A stretch of 64,000 nt of DNA from an uncultured Pelagibacteraceae bacterium (GCA_902564385.1 CACFAT010000002.1:62001-126000), one strand, 5' to 3'. Numbered from the stretch's first letter, positions 8,932 through 20,478 are shown. Program-made: numbers and translations. The notes: generated from the letters alone by a model not told the origin.

Positions 8932-10217
8932 AAATTTGCATGATAGGATCTGGTTACGTTGGTTTAGTTAGTGGAGCTTGTTTTTCTGATCTAGGTAATA
9001 CTGTAACCTGTGTTGATAATAATAAAGAAATCATTGATAAGTTAAATAAAGGAATAATCCCAATTTATGAACCTGGTCTTCAAGAAATGGTTGAGAGAAA
9101 TGTAAAAAACAAAAGACTTTTTTTTTCAAAAGATATTTTTAGTTCAATAAAAAAATCAGATATTCTTTTTATATGTGTAGGTACTCCAACAAAAAATAAC
9201 AAAGCTAATCTTAAATATGTATATAATGTTGTAAAAAGTATCAAATCCAATTTAAATAAATATAAAATTATAGTAACCAAATCTACAGTTCCAGTCACTA
9301 CTGGTGATAAAATAGAAAAAATTTTAAATTCAAAAAAAAATCAAAATAAATTCGATGTTATTTCTAATCCAGAATTTTTAAGAGAAGGAGAGGCTATAAG
9401 AGATTTTCAATATCCTGATAGAGTAGTGATTGGGACTGATAGTAAAAAAGCAAACCGGATAATGAAAAATCTTTACCTTCCTTTAATAAAAAAAGGCAGT
9501 AGATACATTAACACTTCAAGAAGATCTGCTGAATTAATCAAATATGCCTCAAATGCATTTTTAGCTACTAAAATTACATTTATTAACGAAATAGCAAATC
9601 TATGTGAAAAATCTAACATTGATGTTCAGGATGTTGCAACCGGTATGGGTTTAGATGATAGAATTGGAAGTAGATTTTTAAGAGCTGGACCAGCATACGG
9701 AGGATCATGTTTTCCAAAAGATACAAGAGCATTAGTTTCAACGGGACAAATTTTTAAAACAAACTTATCTGTTGTTAAGTCAGTTATAAATTCAAATGAG
9801 AGAAGAAATAAATTATTATTAAATAGGATTAAAACAATAATGAAAAATAAAATAAAAAATAAAAGTATTACATTTTTGGGTGTTACCTTTAAATCAGGCA
9901 CAGATGACATGAGGGAGTCACCATCCTTGAAAATGATTCCCTCCTTATTAAAAAGAGGTGCTTTTATAAGTTATTATGAACCAACTGGTCAGAAGAAACA
10001 ATTTAAATCAAAAAAAATTACTTTTTATGAAAATATAAAAGATGCTTGTCAAAATGCAGATTTAATAATTATTCACACTGAATGGAATGAATTTAAACAA
10101 CTAAATTTCAAAAAAATAACAAAAAAAAGAAATTTAAAAGTATTTGACATGAGAAATCTTTATACTCCAAAAGATATGAAGAAAAACAAAATAAGTTATT
10201 TTGGAATTGGTAGATAA
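8928..10217 (+). CDS. ugd: UDP-glucose 6-dehydrogenase
   Basis: Oxidises UDP-glucose to UDP-glucuronate with two NAD+. A Rossmann fold opens with MKICMIGSGYVGLVSGACFS. The catalytic-Cys motif PAYGGSCFPKDTRAL is near residue 250, and the C-terminal UDP-binding domain contains FLGVTFKSGTDDMRESPS near residue 317. Length 429 is normal. It pairs with galU upstream, pointing to uronic-acid-containing surface polymers, consistent with the glycosyltransferase at the far end of the window. Confidence 0.95.
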   Translation: MKICMIGSGYVGLVSGACFSDLGNTVTCVDNNKEIIDKLNKGIIPIYEPGLQEMVERNVKNKRLFFSKDIFSSIKKSDILFICVGTPTKNNKANLKYVYNVVKSIKSNLNKYKIIVTKSTVPVTTGDKIEKILNSKKNQNKFDVISNPEFLREGEAIRDFQYPDRVVIGTDSKKANRIMKNLYLPLIKKGSRYINTSRRSAELIKYASNAFLATKITFINEIANLCEKSNIDVQDVATGMGLDDRIGSRFLRAGPAYGGSCFPKDTRALVSTGQIFKTNLSVVKSVINSNERRNKLLLNRIKTIMKNKIKNKSITFLGVTFKSGTDDMRESPSLKMIPSLLKRGAFISYYEPTGQKKQFKSKKITFYENIKDACQNADLIIIHTEWNEFKQLNFKKITKKRNLKVFDMRNLYTPKDMKKNKISYFGIGR

Positions 10218-10679
10218 TTAGTTAAGATCAAAAATTGCATCAACCTCAACTGCAACTCCCAATGGAAGGCTATTAGTGCTGACAGCAGCTCTCGAATGTG
10301 AGCCAGCTTCATCAAATACACTTTTTATTAAATCTGATGCTCCATTTATGACTTTTGGTTGCTCTGTAAAATCATCAGTAGAATTAACATATCCAGTAAG
10401 TTTCAAACATGATTTAATTTTGGATAAATCATCACCACATGCTTTTTTTGCTTGTGATATTATACTTAATGCACATCTTTTAGCTGCCTCATAACCTTGT
10501 TCAGTATTATAATCTTTCCCTAGTTTTCCCTTAATTAAATTTCCACTCTCATCAATTGATATTTGACCAGATATATATAATAACTTTCCAGATATTCTCG
10601 TAGCAGCATAAGATCCAACAGGATCATTAGCTTTTGGTAGTTTGATATTTAAGTTTTTTAAATTTTCTTCTGCCGACAT
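10218..10679 (-). CDS. RidA/YjgF-family protein
   Basis: This family hydrolyses reactive enamine/imine intermediates released by PLP enzymes. The 153-residue protein has GKLLYISGQISIDESGN near residue 31 and a C-terminal VAVEVDAIFDL ending typical of the family. It is longer than RidA itself (about 128), with an N-terminal extension, so it belongs to a related subgroup whose substrate is not evident. It shares one base with topA (stop-start overlap on the minus strand). Confidence 0.85.
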   Translation of the reverse strand: MSAEENLKNLNIKLPKANDPVGSYAATRISGKLLYISGQISIDESGNLIKGKLGKDYNTEQGYEAAKRCALSIISQAKKACGDDLSKIKSCLKLTGYVNSTDDFTEQPKVINGASDLIKSVFDEAGSHSRAAVSTNSLPLGVAVEVDAIFDLN

Positions 10680-13246
10680 TATTTGCTTTTCTTTTTCTTT
10701 TTATTTCTATCGTATTCTTTTCTTTTCTCAATTAAAATTAATGCTTCTTCCATAGTTAAATCAACAGGATCTTTTTCTTCTGGTATTGTTGCATTTAACG
10801 ATTTGTATTTTATATAAGGTCCGTATTGACCTTTCATGATTCTAACTGGCTTTTTATCCTCAGGGTGTTCCCCTAAATCTTTTATCATAGATGATGAAAT
10901 TCTTCCGGGTTTAGCTTCAGCAATTAATGTAACAGCTCTATTTAATCCAATTGTGAATAATTCGTCCACATTTTCCAATCTAGCAGATTTATTTTCACAT
11001 TTAAGGTAAGGACCAAATCTTCCAACATTCACAGTAATATCTTTATCATTTTCAGGATTTTTACCTAAAGTTAATGGTAACGAACATAAGTATTTTGCCT
11101 TTTCTAAATCAATATTTTCAATCTCAATTCCTTTAGGGATAGAAACATTTTTTAAATTATTTTCTTCTTTCTTCAATTTTCTTTTTTTCTTTTTAGTTTT
11201 TTCATCTTCCTCTATGATTTCTTTTTCAAATTGTAAATATGGGCCAAATCTTCCATTTTTAAGAAAAATATCTTTACCTTTATCATTTTTTCCAATGAAT
11301 TTAGGTTCCGCCAGTGTCAATTGTTGTGCTGCTTTAGATTTTGATAGTGGTCTTGTAAATTTGCAGTCCGGATAATTTGAACAACCAATAAAAGCACCAC
11401 CTCTAAAACTATTTTTTAAACTTAATTGGCCAGTTTCACAAAGTTTACATTTTCTATCAATATTTCCATCTTTATCGACCTCAAATATAAGTGATCCAAG
11501 ACTTTCATTTAACAGGTCTAATACTTCTCTGGTTCTTTTTTCTTTCACACCTGAAACATTAGAATTAAAGTCTTTCCAAAAGTTCTCTAAAACTTTTATC
11601 CAATTTTCTTTACCTGATGTTATATCGTCTAATTGATCTTCTAATTTTGCAGTAAAATCATAATCAACATATCTGGTAAATAATTTTTCTAAAAAAGCAG
11701 AAAGTAATTTACCTCTATCAGTTGGGAAAAATCTTTTATTATTTATGTCAGCATAACCTCTATTAGCTATTACTGAAATAATACTTGCATAAGTAGACGG
11801 TCTTCCAATTCCTAGTTCCTCTAATTTTTTAACTAGACTTGCCTCTGAATATCTAGGCGGTGGTTGCGTGTAGTGCTGTTCATCAATATGATCTTCAAAC
11901 ATTACTTCACCTTTTTCTACATCAGGCAAAGTATTTTCATTGTCATCATCATTTTCATCGATCTTATAAAGTTTTAGGAAACCATCAAATTTTAACGTTG
12001 AACCACTAGCTTTGAATATATTTTTATCATCATCTGAGTTGATGATAATAGTTTTTCTATCAAATTTTGCTGACTGCATTTGTGATGATAAAGATCGAGA
12101 CCATATTAAATTATAAAGTTTATATTGATCAGTACTTAAGTATTTTTTTATATCCTCTGGTTTTCTAATAATTTCTGTTGGACGTATAGCTTCGTGGGCT
12201 TCTTGAGCATTCTTTGCTTTTTTGCCGCTATAATTTAGAGGTTGTTCTGGTAAATATTTATCACCGTAATTCTGCATTATAAAATCTCTGAAAGATGTTA
12301 TGGCATCTTTTGAAATATTAGTTCCATCTGTTCTCATATAAGTAATTAATCCTACGGTTTCACCTTCAATATCAATTCCTTGATATAGTCTTTGAGCAAT
12401 TTGCATTGTTCTTGATGCTCCAAAACCAAGTTTACTCGATGCTGTTTGTTGTAATGTTGATGTAGTAAAAGGTCCTGATGGATTTCTGTTAAAGGTTTTT
12501 GAGCTTATATCTGTTATGTAATTTTTTTTATTTTTTATTTTTGATAAAGCTTCATTAATATCTTGTTTGTTTTTAAATGAAAATTTTTCAATCTTATTTC
12601 CATCTAATTGTGAAATAGTTGTATTTATTTTCTCATTTTTGTTATTTTTAAAAATTATATTTAAAGTCCAAAATTCTTTTGGTTGAAAAACTTCTATTTC
12701 CTGTTCTCTTTCGGTTAAAAGTCTTAAAGCTACAGACTGAACTCGACCAGCAGATTTAGAACCTGGTAATTTTGTCCATAGAATGGGGGAGATATTAAAA
12801 CCTACTAGATAATCTAGAGCTCTTCTTGCCATATAAGCATCAACTAAATGTGGTTCTATCTTTCTTGGATTATCTATTCCATTTGTAACTGCTTTTTTTG
12901 TTATTTCGTTGAAAACAACTCTTTCAACTTCTTTGTCTTTTAATAATTTTTTTTCTTCAAGAAACTCTTTTACATGCCAAGCTATTGCTTCACCTTCTCT
13001 GTCAGGGTCAGTTGCTAGAATAATTTTTTTTGAATCTTTAGCACTATCTGTAATTTCTTTTAAATATTTTTTTGAAAAACTATCTACTTCCCAAATCATT
13101 TTAAAATCATTTTCAGGATCAACAGAACCATTTTTCGAAGGCAGATCTCTTATATGTCCATAGCTTGCAAGAACTGTATAATCTGATCCTAAATATTTAT
13201 TAATTGTTTTTGCTTTTGCTGGACTTTCAACAATTACTAGATTCAT
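10679..13246 (-). CDS. topA: DNA topoisomerase I
   Basis: Relaxes negative supercoils by single-strand passage. The Toprim domain has VIVESPAKAKTI at residues 4-15 and the acidic DPDREGEAIAWH at 80-91. The active-site Tyr is residue 303 in GLITYMRTDGTN. One four-Cys zinc finger lies in CKLCETG...CSNYPDC. It is followed by three C-terminal repeats containing GRFGPYLQ, GRFGPYLK and GQYGPYIK. Length 855 is typical for alphaproteobacteria. It lies between plsY (upstream) and a RidA gene. Confidence 0.96.
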   Translation of the reverse strand: MNLVIVESPAKAKTINKYLGSDYTVLASYGHIRDLPSKNGSVDPENDFKMIWEVDSFSKKYLKEITDSAKDSKKIILATDPDREGEAIAWHVKEFLEEKKLLKDKEVERVVFNEITKKAVTNGIDNPRKIEPHLVDAYMARRALDYLVGFNISPILWTKLPGSKSAGRVQSVALRLLTEREQEIEVFQPKEFWTLNIIFKNNKNEKINTTISQLDGNKIEKFSFKNKQDINEALSKIKNKKNYITDISSKTFNRNPSGPFTTSTLQQTASSKLGFGASRTMQIAQRLYQGIDIEGETVGLITYMRTDGTNISKDAITSFRDFIMQNYGDKYLPEQPLNYSGKKAKNAQEAHEAIRPTEIIRKPEDIKKYLSTDQYKLYNLIWSRSLSSQMQSAKFDRKTIIINSDDDKNIFKASGSTLKFDGFLKLYKIDENDDDNENTLPDVEKGEVMFEDHIDEQHYTQPPPRYSEASLVKKLEELGIGRPSTYASIISVIANRGYADINNKRFFPTDRGKLLSAFLEKLFTRYVDYDFTAKLEDQLDDITSGKENWIKVLENFWKDFNSNVSGVKEKRTREVLDLLNESLGSLIFEVDKDGNIDRKCKLCETGQLSLKNSFRGGAFIGCSNYPDCKFTRPLSKSKAAQQLTLAEPKFIGKNDKGKDIFLKNGRFGPYLQFEKEIIEEDEKTKKKKRKLKKEENNLKNVSIPKGIEIENIDLEKAKYLCSLPLTLGKNPENDKDITVNVGRFGPYLKCENKSARLENVDELFTIGLNRAVTLIAEAKPGRISSSMIKDLGEHPEDKKPVRIMKGQYGPYIKYKSLNATIPEEKDPVDLTMEEALILIEKRKEYDRNKKKKKSK

Positions 13247-13286
13247 ATTTAGAGAACGTACTTAAAACAGTTAAACTGTCAAATTA

Positions 13287-13859
13287 TTAAATTTTTGTCT
13301 TCGTTTCTTCTTTATTTATCAAGCGTTTAACGTTTTCTCTATGAGTGTAAAAAATTAAAATAAACATTATGAAAAAAAACATAATGTTATCATTGCTATA
13401 AAAAAATATAAAAATAGGAACACTTAATGATCCAAGAATTGATCCTAGCGATGAATATTTAGAAATTAAATATGTAATTACCCAAACAATACCAAAAACA
13501 ATACCCAAAAAATAATTTAAAATAATCAACATTCCAACATATGTTGCAACACCCTTACCACCTTTAAATTTTAACCATATTGGAAAAACATGTCCTAAAA
13601 AAACAGATAATGAACAAATGTAAATAAATTCTGGATAATTTAATTTAACATAAATTATTGGTAAAACCGCTTTTAAAATGTCTAGTAATAAAGTTGAGTA
13701 ACCTAAAAATTTATTACCAGTTCTTAAAACATTGGTGGCGCCTATATTACCCGATCCTGTTTCTCTTATGTCTTTTTTTAAAAAAATTTTTGTTAATAAA
13801 AAACCAAAAGGAATAGAACCTAGTAAATATGATAAAAGTGATAAAATAAAAATTTCCAT
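13287..13859 (-). CDS. plsY: Acyl-phosphate:glycerol-3-phosphate acyltransferase
   Basis: Inner-membrane enzyme that adds the first acyl chain to glycerol 3-phosphate, using acyl phosphate made by PlsX (gene at 49130). It has about five hydrophobic helices. GSIPFGFLLTK, GSGNIGATNVLRTG and KFKGGKGVATYVG are the three PlsY motifs. Length 190 is normal. It adjoins the PyrC-like gene with no gap and is probably co-transcribed with it. Confidence 0.95.
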   Translation of the reverse strand: MEIFILSLLSYLLGSIPFGFLLTKIFLKKDIRETGSGNIGATNVLRTGNKFLGYSTLLLDILKAVLPIIYVKLNYPEFIYICSLSVFLGHVFPIWLKFKGGKGVATYVGMLIILNYFLGIVFGIVWVITYLISKYSSLGSILGSLSVPIFIFFYSNDNIMFFFIMFILIFYTHRENVKRLINKEETKTKI

Positions 13860-15149
13860 TTAAATATTATAAAGTTCTTGTCCTTTTACGTATGTATTGG
13901 TTACTTTTCCTTGTAATCTTTTATTTTCAATTGACGTATTTTTTGATTTAGAAACCAAATTTTCTTGCTTTACTATCCAAGGCTTATTTATATCCACAAT
14001 ACAGAAATCTGCATCATTACCTACGGATAAATTACCTTTATTGATTTTCAAAATTTTTGCTGGATTGGAGGTTAATGCAGCAATAATTTTTTCAAGTTTT
14101 ACAGATCCATTGTGATATAATTCTAATGACAAGGATAATAACGTTTCAATACCAGTTGCTCCTGTTGCTGCTTGAGCAAATGTTAATCTTTTTTGCTCTT
14201 CATCTTCAGGCTTGTGATCTGAAACTATAACATCGATTGTGCCATCATTTAATCCTTGCACTAAACTTAATCTATCATCTTCAGTTCTAAGTGGAGGTGA
14301 TAATTTTAAAAAAGTTCTAAAGTCACCAATATCATTTTCATTTAAAGATAAATTATTTATTGATACCCCACAGGAAAATCTTACTTTTTCTTTTCTATCT
14401 TTAATAATTTCAACTGCTTTTCCTGATGAAATTTGAGAAATGTGATAACGACAATTATATTCTTCTAATAATGTTAAATCTCTCTCTATAATTATTAATT
14501 CTGCTATTTCAGGGATACCTTGCAATCCAAGTTTTGTCGAAATTATTCCATCGTTGATCATGCCATTCTCAGCTAATTCTTGATCTTCTGCATGTTGCAT
14601 TATTAAAGATCCCAAATCTTTTGCTGAATTCATTATTCTGGACATAACTCTTGTATTTTGAATTGTTCTAATTCCATCTGTAAATGCTATTATCCCTTTG
14701 CTTTGCAAAAGACCAAACTCTGTCATATTTGTACCCTCAGTAGCCTTTGTTAGAGATGCTGTGGGAAATATATTTATTTTTGATTTATCTCTGCCTCGTC
14801 TTTTCAAAAAATCTACTATTGAAACGTTGTCGATTATTGGATCAGTATTAGGCATTGTTACAACTGAAGTTACTCCCCCGGACAATGCAGCATTGCTCAA
14901 AGTTCTAAAATTTTCTTTATATTCATAACCTGGCTCGCCGACAAATACTCTCATATCAACTATACCTGGGAAAATATAATTCTCTTTTAAATCAATAACT
15001 TTTTCTCTACTAGGAATATTGTTTTTATTGACCTTTTTGCCAACACCTTCAATTTTTCCATCTTCTCCTATTATTAATCCTCCTATTTCATTTATGTTGT
15101 TATGAGGATCAATTATATTTGCGTTAATAAAGTATTTTTTTTTCATCAT
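13860..15149 (-). CDS. pyrC: Dihydroorotase-like protein (PyrC family, metal site altered)
   Basis: Belongs to the class I dihydroorotase family of pyrimidine synthesis by overall fold and position: 429 residues, overlapping pyrB by four bases. Active family members carry a DxHxHxREPG metal-binding signature after the first strands. Here residues 65-74 read [10 protein letters not shown], so both His ligands are Arg and Phe. Later ligand positions also differ: RYHISQISS for the usual HxxH pattern, and SDHKPED for DHAPH. It may be a non-catalytic partner of aspartate carbamoyltransferase, or a divergent enzyme. Family membership is secure; activity is not. Confidence 0.8.
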   Translation of the reverse strand: MMKKKYFINANIIDPHNNINEIGGLIIGEDGKIEGVGKKVNKNNIPSREKVIDLKENYIFPGIVDMRVFVGEPGYEYKENFRTLSNAALSGGVTSVVTMPNTDPIIDNVSIVDFLKRRGRDKSKINIFPTASLTKATEGTNMTEFGLLQSKGIIAFTDGIRTIQNTRVMSRIMNSAKDLGSLIMQHAEDQELAENGMINDGIISTKLGLQGIPEIAELIIIERDLTLLEEYNCRYHISQISSGKAVEIIKDRKEKVRFSCGVSINNLSLNENDIGDFRTFLKLSPPLRTEDDRLSLVQGLNDGTIDVIVSDHKPEDEEQKRLTFAQAATGATGIETLLSLSLELYHNGSVKLEKIIAALTSNPAKILKINKGNLSVGNDADFCIVDINKPWIVKQENLVSKSKNTSIENKRLQGKVTNTYVKGQELYNI

Positions 15150-16105
15150 TCACAAAAAATTTTTAAACATGCCATTCTTATCGCAACACCTAATTCAACT
15201 TGTTCTTTTACAACACTCATATTGGTGTCATCAGCTAGTTTTGTATCAATTTCAATACCACGGTTCATTGGACCAGGGTGCATAATAATTGAATCTGATT
15301 TTGCATATTCTAATTTATCTTGTGTTAGCCCATAGTATTCATAATACTCTCTATTAGATGACAAGAATGAACTACTCATTCTTTCATTTTGAAGTCTAAG
15401 CATCATTACTATGTCGCAATCTTTTACACCTTTCTTCATATTTGAAAAAATATTAACTCCAAATTTTTCTATATCTTTTGGTAAAAGGTTTGAAGGAGCT
15501 ACAATATTAACTTCAGCACCCAACATGTTTAGCAAGTAAATATTAGATCTTGCTACTCTTGAATGAAGAATATCTCCACAAATTGCAACCTTTAATCCTT
15601 GAATTTTTTTTTTTCTATTCAATATAGTTAATGCATCAAGTAATGCTTGGGTAGGGTGCTCTCTTCTTCCATCACCAGCATTTAAAACAGCACAATTAAC
15701 TTTTTGAGATAAAAGATTACAAGCTCCTGAATCTTGATGTCTAATAACTATTATATCAGGATGCATTGCATTTAATGTCATTGCAGTATCTATTAGCGTT
15801 TCACCTTTTTTAATTGCAGAGTTTGTTATATTCATTGACATGACATCCGCACCTAATCTTTTTCCTGCTAGTTCAAATGAGCTTTGTGTTCTTGTTGATG
15901 GTTCAAAAAAAAGGTTAATTTGTGTTTTTCCCTTAAGTAAATCTAATTTTTTATTTTTGCTTTTGTTTAATTCAATAAATTTTTCAGCTTCTTTTAAGAT
16001 TAAATTAACATCATTTATTGATAAATCTTGAATACCTAGGAGATGTTTTTGAGAAATTTTAATAGCTTTGGTTTTAGTTGCCATTAAAACCAACTCTATA
16101 GCCAC
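15146..16105 (-). CDS. pyrB: Aspartate carbamoyltransferase catalytic subunit
   Basis: Joins carbamoyl phosphate and aspartate, the committed step of pyrimidine synthesis. [20 protein letters not shown] near residue 70 is the carbamoyl-phosphate signature, and [12 protein letters not shown] near residue 150 and a C-terminal MHPGPMNRG are conserved. The first in-frame start is GTG at 16105; ATG at 16084 (MATKTKAIK) is equally possible and gives 312 residues. The following PyrC-like gene overlaps by four bases. No pyrI is nearby. Confidence 0.95.
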   Translation of the reverse strand: MAIELVLMATKTKAIKISQKHLLGIQDLSINDVNLILKEAEKFIELNKSKNKKLDLLKGKTQINLFFEPSTRTQSSFELAGKRLGADVMSMNITNSAIKKGETLIDTAMTLNAMHPDIIVIRHQDSGACNLLSQKVNCAVLNAGDGRREHPTQALLDALTILNRKKKIQGLKVAICGDILHSRVARSNIYLLNMLGAEVNIVAPSNLLPKDIEKFGVNIFSNMKKGVKDCDIVMMLRLQNERMSSSFLSSNREYYEYYGLTQDKLEYAKSDSIIMHPGPMNRGIEIDTKLADDTNMSVVKEQVELGVAIRMACLKIFCE

Positions 16106-16126
16106 AAAGGTTGATTAATGCAAGTA

Positions 16127-16582
16127 TTAATTATTAATAAAATCTATGGCACCCTGTAAGATAAATGCAGCAGCATTTTTATCTATATTTTTTTCTCTTT
16201 TAGTTACGTTAATACCTAAATTTTCGGATAATTTAAACGCTCCAACTGTTGATAATCTTTCATCCCAAAGACTTATTGGAAGATCAATTTCTTTTGATAT
16301 TGCTTTTGACACATCATTTACTGATTGAGAGGATTTACCTAAGCTACCATCCATATTAATTGGATTTCCAATAATTATTCCTTTAATATTATTTTCTTTA
16401 ATAATATCCTCTAATTCATTGATAAGATCTTCAAATTTGGATTTGTTTATTGTTTTAAGCGGTGTGGCAATTTTTTGATATTCATCACATATAGCTACAC
16501 CAATTCTCTTTGAGCCTAAATCAAGACCAATTAATCTAGATGTATTTAGCTGTTTCTTTTTAAATTCCTCAATTGTGATCAT
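16127..16582 (-). CDS. ruvX: YqgF/RuvX-type putative Holliday junction resolvase
   Basis: RNase H-fold protein, with reported roles in Holliday junction resolution or pre-16S rRNA 5' processing. RLIGLDLGSKRIGVAI (about 17-32) holds the first acidic residue. GIIIGNPINMDGS (about 69) and SLWDERLSTVGA (about 103) follow in the family order, with a C-terminal DKNAAAFILQGAIDF. Length 151 is normal. It is transcribed divergently from gatC with a 49-bp gap. Confidence 0.92.
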   Translation of the reverse strand: MITIEEFKKKQLNTSRLIGLDLGSKRIGVAICDEYQKIATPLKTINKSKFEDLINELEDIIKENNIKGIIIGNPINMDGSLGKSSQSVNDVSKAISKEIDLPISLWDERLSTVGAFKLSENLGINVTKREKNIDKNAAAFILQGAIDFINN

Positions 16583-16631
16583 ATTGTATATTATTTACTT
16601 AAGTGATAGTTTGCGGCAATATTTTTACCAT

Positions 16632-16919
16632 ATGAGTATAGATCTTAAAACAGTAAAGCACATTTCGAAATTAGCAAGAATTTCTATTGATGATGAAAAA
16701 GCTAACAAATTAAAGGGCGACTTAAATAATATATTTGAATTTATAGAAAAATTAAATGAATTAAATACTGATAATGTTCAAGCCTTAACATCAATTGCTG
16801 AGACCACCCTGAGATTTAGAAAAGATGAAATTAAATCAGAAAATATCAGAGAAAAAATTTTAAAAAACTCACCTGAAGAAAATAAAGATTTTTTTGTTGT
16901 ACCAAAGGTTGTTGAATAA
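16632..16919 (+). CDS. gatC: Asp/Glu-tRNA amidotransferase subunit C
   Basis: Small stabilising subunit of the GatCAB complex that amidates misacylated Glu-tRNA(Gln) and Asp-tRNA(Asn). The open frame begins upstream at 16575 inside ruvX, but the ATG at 16632 gives the canonical N-terminus [17 protein letters not shown] and 95 residues, the family size. The stop overlaps the gatA ATG by one base. Confidence 0.93.
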   Translation: MSIDLKTVKHISKLARISIDDEKANKLKGDLNNIFEFIEKLNELNTDNVQALTSIAETTLRFRKDEIKSENIREKILKNSPEENKDFFVVPKVVE

Positions 16920-18385
16920 TGTCAGAAATAACAAGTCAAAGTTTATTCGAATTAACATCGAATATAAAAGAAAAAAAACTATCTTCAGAGGAAATTACAA
17001 AAGCATTTATAAACCGCGCTGAAAAATCAAAAAAATTAAATGTTTATGTTACAGATAATTTTGAAAAAGCAATAGATCAATCAAAGAAATTTGATTCTAA
17101 TCCTAATTTAGATTTTAAACTACCAGGTATTCCTATTGCTGTTAAAGATTTATTTTGTACAAATGGAGTTAGAACAACAGCAGGTAGCAAAATATTAAAT
17201 AACTTCGTTCCTACATATGAGTCTACAGTTACTCAAAATTTGTGGAGTCAAGGAGCAATACTTCTTGGTAAACTTAATTGTGATGAATTTGCTATGGGCT
17301 CTTCAAATGAAACTAGTTTTTTTGGAAATGTTCAAAATCCAGTAGGAGAAAATTTAGTCCCTGGTGGATCTTCAGGCGGTTCTTCTGCAGCTGTTGCTGC
17401 AAATTTAACTCCAGTTACTATTGGAACAGATACAGGTGGATCTATTCGTCAACCAGCATCATTTACAGGAACTGTTGGACTTAAACCTACATATGGAAGT
17501 TGTTCTCGATATGGAATTGTAGCATTTGCTTCATCTTTAGATCAAGCAGGACCTATGACAAAAAACGTAAGAGACTGTTCTATGCTTTTAGAGGTGATCT
17601 CTTCATTTGATCAAAAAGATTCAACTTCAATTGATTACAAAAGAAATTATTATTCAAAAGAATTATCAAAAGATATTAAAGGAAAGAAAATTGGTATTCC
17701 TAAAGAATATAGAGTTGACAATATGCCTGACGAAATTGAACAGTTATGGAAAAATGGTATCGCATATGCAAAAGATTGCGGAGCAGAAATCATCGATATT
17801 TCGCTTCCACATACTAATTACGCATTACCTACTTATTATATTGTTGCACCAGCTGAAGCATCTTCAAATCTAGCTAGATATGATGGTGTTAAATATGGAT
17901 TTAGATCTCCTGGTCAAAATTTAATAGAAATGTACGAAAAAACTAGATCTGAAGGTTTTGGTGATGAGGTTAAAAGAAGAATTATGATTGGAACTTATGT
18001 TTTATCTTCTGGATACTATGATGCCTATTATCTAAAAGCGCAGAAAGTAAGACAATTAATAAAAAAAGATTTTGATGATGCCTTTTCTAAAGTTGATGCA
18101 ATTTTAACTCCATCTACTCCAAGCTCAGCATTTAAAATTGGTGAAAAAACAAATGATCCAGTATCAATGTATTTAAATGATATATTTACAGTTCCAATAA
18201 ATCTAGCAGGCTTACCAGGAATTTCTATACCAGCTGGTAAAGATAAAAATAATTATCCTTTAGGCCTCCAAGTAATTGGAAAACCCTTTGATGAGCAAAA
18301 TATACTTAATATTTCTTATGCATTAGAAGATAAGATTAATTTTAAAAATGATATTTCAGACTGGTGGTTAAGTGAGTATAAATAG
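16919..18385 (+). CDS. gatA: Asp/Glu-tRNA amidotransferase subunit A
   Basis: Glutaminase subunit that supplies ammonia to GatB. It belongs to the amidase-signature family: catalytic Lys in [12 protein letters not shown] near residue 75, the Gly/Ser-rich [14 protein letters not shown] near residue 148, and the nucleophile Ser in [14 protein letters not shown] near residue 176. Length 488 is typical. It overlaps gatB by 14 bases. Confidence 0.97.
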   Translation: MSEITSQSLFELTSNIKEKKLSSEEITKAFINRAEKSKKLNVYVTDNFEKAIDQSKKFDSNPNLDFKLPGIPIAVKDLFCTNGVRTTAGSKILNNFVPTYESTVTQNLWSQGAILLGKLNCDEFAMGSSNETSFFGNVQNPVGENLVPGGSSGGSSAAVAANLTPVTIGTDTGGSIRQPASFTGTVGLKPTYGSCSRYGIVAFASSLDQAGPMTKNVRDCSMLLEVISSFDQKDSTSIDYKRNYYSKELSKDIKGKKIGIPKEYRVDNMPDEIEQLWKNGIAYAKDCGAEIIDISLPHTNYALPTYYIVAPAEASSNLARYDGVKYGFRSPGQNLIEMYEKTRSEGFGDEVKRRIMIGTYVLSSGYYDAYYLKAQKVRQLIKKDFDDAFSKVDAILTPSTPSSAFKIGEKTNDPVSMYLNDIFTVPINLAGLPGISIPAGKDKNNYPLGLQVIGKPFDEQNILNISYALEDKINFKNDISDWWLSEYK

Positions 18386-19838
18386 TGAATATCTTATTGA
18401 AAGAGAAAATAAACAATATGAAGTGATAATTGGTTTAGAAGTGCACGCTCAAGTTACTTCAGAGTCAAAACTTTTCTCTCAATCATCAACAAAATTTGGT
18501 GCAGAACCAAACACACAAGTTAGTCTCGTAGATGCAGCATTTCCAGGAATGTTACCAGTTATAAATGAATTTTGTATTGAACAAGCAATTAAAACTGGAA
18601 TAGGACTTAAAGCCAAAATAAATAAAAAATCTGTCTTTGATAGAAAAAATTATTTTTATGCAGATTTACCCCAAGGATATCAAATCTCTCAATACAAATA
18701 TCCAATTGTCGGTGAAGGAAAAGTAATTTTAGATATGCCAAATGGTCAAAAAGAAATTGGAATTGAAAGATTACACTTAGAGCAAGATGCAGGTAAAAGT
18801 ATTCATGATATTGATCCAAATAATACATTAGTTGATTTAAATAGATCTGGAGTGGCTTTAATGGAAATAGTAAGTAAGCCTGATTTGAGATCTCCAGATG
18901 AAGTCAACGTTTATATAAAAAAATTAAGATCGATAATGAGATATTTAGGAACATGTGATGGCAATATGCAAGAAGGTTCTTTGAGGGCAGATGTTAATGT
19001 ATCAGTAAGATTAAAAGGGGAGACTGAATTTGGCACCAGGTGTGAAATTAAAAATGTTAATTCAATAAAATTTATGCAAATGGCAATAATATCCGAAGCA
19101 AATAGACAAATAGATTTGTTAGAGGAGGGGAAAGACATAGATCAAGAGACAAGACTTTTTGACACTAAAAGAAATGAGACAAGATCTATGAGATCAAAAG
19201 AAGACGCGCATGATTACAGATATTTTCCTGATCCAGATCTATTACCGCTTGAAATAAGCCAAGAGTTAATTGAAAAAATAAAATCAGATATACCTGAATT
19301 ACCAGATGAAAAGAAAAAAAGATTTATAGATAAATTTAATCTTTCACCATATGAAGCAACAATTTTGGTATCTGATATTGAAACATCAAATTTCTTTGAG
19401 GAAGTTATAAAAAATTCAGATGTTAAATTAGCAACAAACTGGATTACAGGTGAATTATTTGCAGTTTTAAATGAAAAAAATTTAGAAATATCTCAAAGCC
19501 CAGTTAGTGCTAAAAATCTATCAAAACTTATAAACCTTATTAAAGATGGAACTATATCAGGAAAAATAGCTAAAACGGTTTTTGAACAAATGATAGATGG
19601 AGATCAAGATCCATTAATAATAGTAAAAGAAAAAGGTTTAAAACAAGAAAGCGATCCAAAAGCGATAGAGGAATTGATAAATAAAGTTATTGAAAATAAT
19701 TCAGATAAGGTTGCTGAATATAAATCTGGTAAAGATAAATTATTTGGTTTTTTTGTTGGTCAAGCCATGAAAGAAAGTAAAGGAAAAGGCAATCCTCAAT
19801 TAATAAACAAAATATTAAAAGAAAAGTTGAATGGATAA
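18372..19838 (+). CDS. gatB: Asp/Glu-tRNA amidotransferase subunit B
   Basis: Kinase/transamidase subunit of GatCAB that activates the acyl group on tRNA and transfers ammonia. [10 protein letters not shown] near residue 18, [18 protein letters not shown] near residue 91, and a C-terminal YqeY-like tail are family hallmarks. The start is GTG at 18372 within the end of gatA. The next in-frame start would remove the conserved N-terminus, so the overlap is probably real. The presence of gatCAB indicates the indirect route to Gln-tRNA and/or Asn-tRNA. Confidence 0.96.
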   Translation: MSINSEYLIERENKQYEVIIGLEVHAQVTSESKLFSQSSTKFGAEPNTQVSLVDAAFPGMLPVINEFCIEQAIKTGIGLKAKINKKSVFDRKNYFYADLPQGYQISQYKYPIVGEGKVILDMPNGQKEIGIERLHLEQDAGKSIHDIDPNNTLVDLNRSGVALMEIVSKPDLRSPDEVNVYIKKLRSIMRYLGTCDGNMQEGSLRADVNVSVRLKGETEFGTRCEIKNVNSIKFMQMAIISEANRQIDLLEEGKDIDQETRLFDTKRNETRSMRSKEDAHDYRYFPDPDLLPLEISQELIEKIKSDIPELPDEKKKRFIDKFNLSPYEATILVSDIETSNFFEEVIKNSDVKLATNWITGELFAVLNEKNLEISQSPVSAKNLSKLINLIKDGTISGKIAKTVFEQMIDGDQDPLIIVKEKGLKQESDPKAIEELINKVIENNSDKVAEYKSGKDKLFGFFVGQAMKESKGKGNPQLINKILKEKLNG

Positions 19839-20478
19839 AAATTTCATAATTGATCAAAATATGATCAATTATATTTTTTCACATACAAATAACCTTCACA
19901 AAGTACAAAAAAAATTATTAAAATATAACGAAAAACTTGGTCATATTAAAAAATTACAAATTTCAATTCTACAAGCTAACTTCATACAATTTATCATAAA
20001 AATTAATAACTATAAATCATATTTAGAAATTGGCACTTTTACAGGTTACAGCATTTTATCTGCTGCACTTGCCTTACCTAAGAATTGCAAATTAATTGGT
20101 ATAGATAAAAATTTAAAAACTAACAATGAGGCAATTAAGTTTTTTAAAGAAGCAAAGCAAGATAAAAAAATAAATCTTCTTTGTGAAAATGGAAAAATTG
20201 CTCTTGAAAATCTAATTAAGAAAAAGGAAAAATATGACGTGATATTAATTGATGCAGATAAAGAAAATTATATAAATTATTTTAAACTGTCTCTCAAATT
20301 AAAAAGTAAAAAAGGTATAATTTTAATTGATAATACACTTTGGAAAGGAGATGTTGCAAATCCAAAGATAAAAGACAAATTAACTATAAAATTAAGAGAA
20401 TTTAATAAATACATAAAAAAATCACCTATTAATAAGTATATTTTACCAATTGGTGATGGTTTTACAGTTTGTTGGTAA
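19831..20478 (+). CDS. Class I SAM-dependent O-methyltransferase (caffeoyl-CoA type family)
   Basis: The 215-residue protein has the nucleotide-binding motif [20 protein letters not shown] near residue 66, [16 protein letters not shown] near residue 135 (metal-binding Asp) and [17 protein letters not shown] near residue 160. That is the standard order in the divalent-metal O-methyltransferases. The substrate is unknown; bacterial members act on catechol-like compounds or hydroxylated tRNA uridine (TrmR-type). The neighbouring trhO gene makes 5-hydroxyuridine in tRNA, so a TrmR-like role is an attractive inference. It overlaps gatB by eight bases. Confidence 0.8.
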   Translation: MDKNFIIDQNMINYIFSHTNNLHKVQKKLLKYNEKLGHIKKLQISILQANFIQFIIKINNYKSYLEIGTFTGYSILSAALALPKNCKLIGIDKNLKTNNEAIKFFKEAKQDKKINLLCENGKIALENLIKKKEKYDVILIDADKENYINYFKLSLKLKSKKGIILIDNTLWKGDVANPKIKDKLTIKLREFNKYIKKSPINKYILPIGDGFTVCW

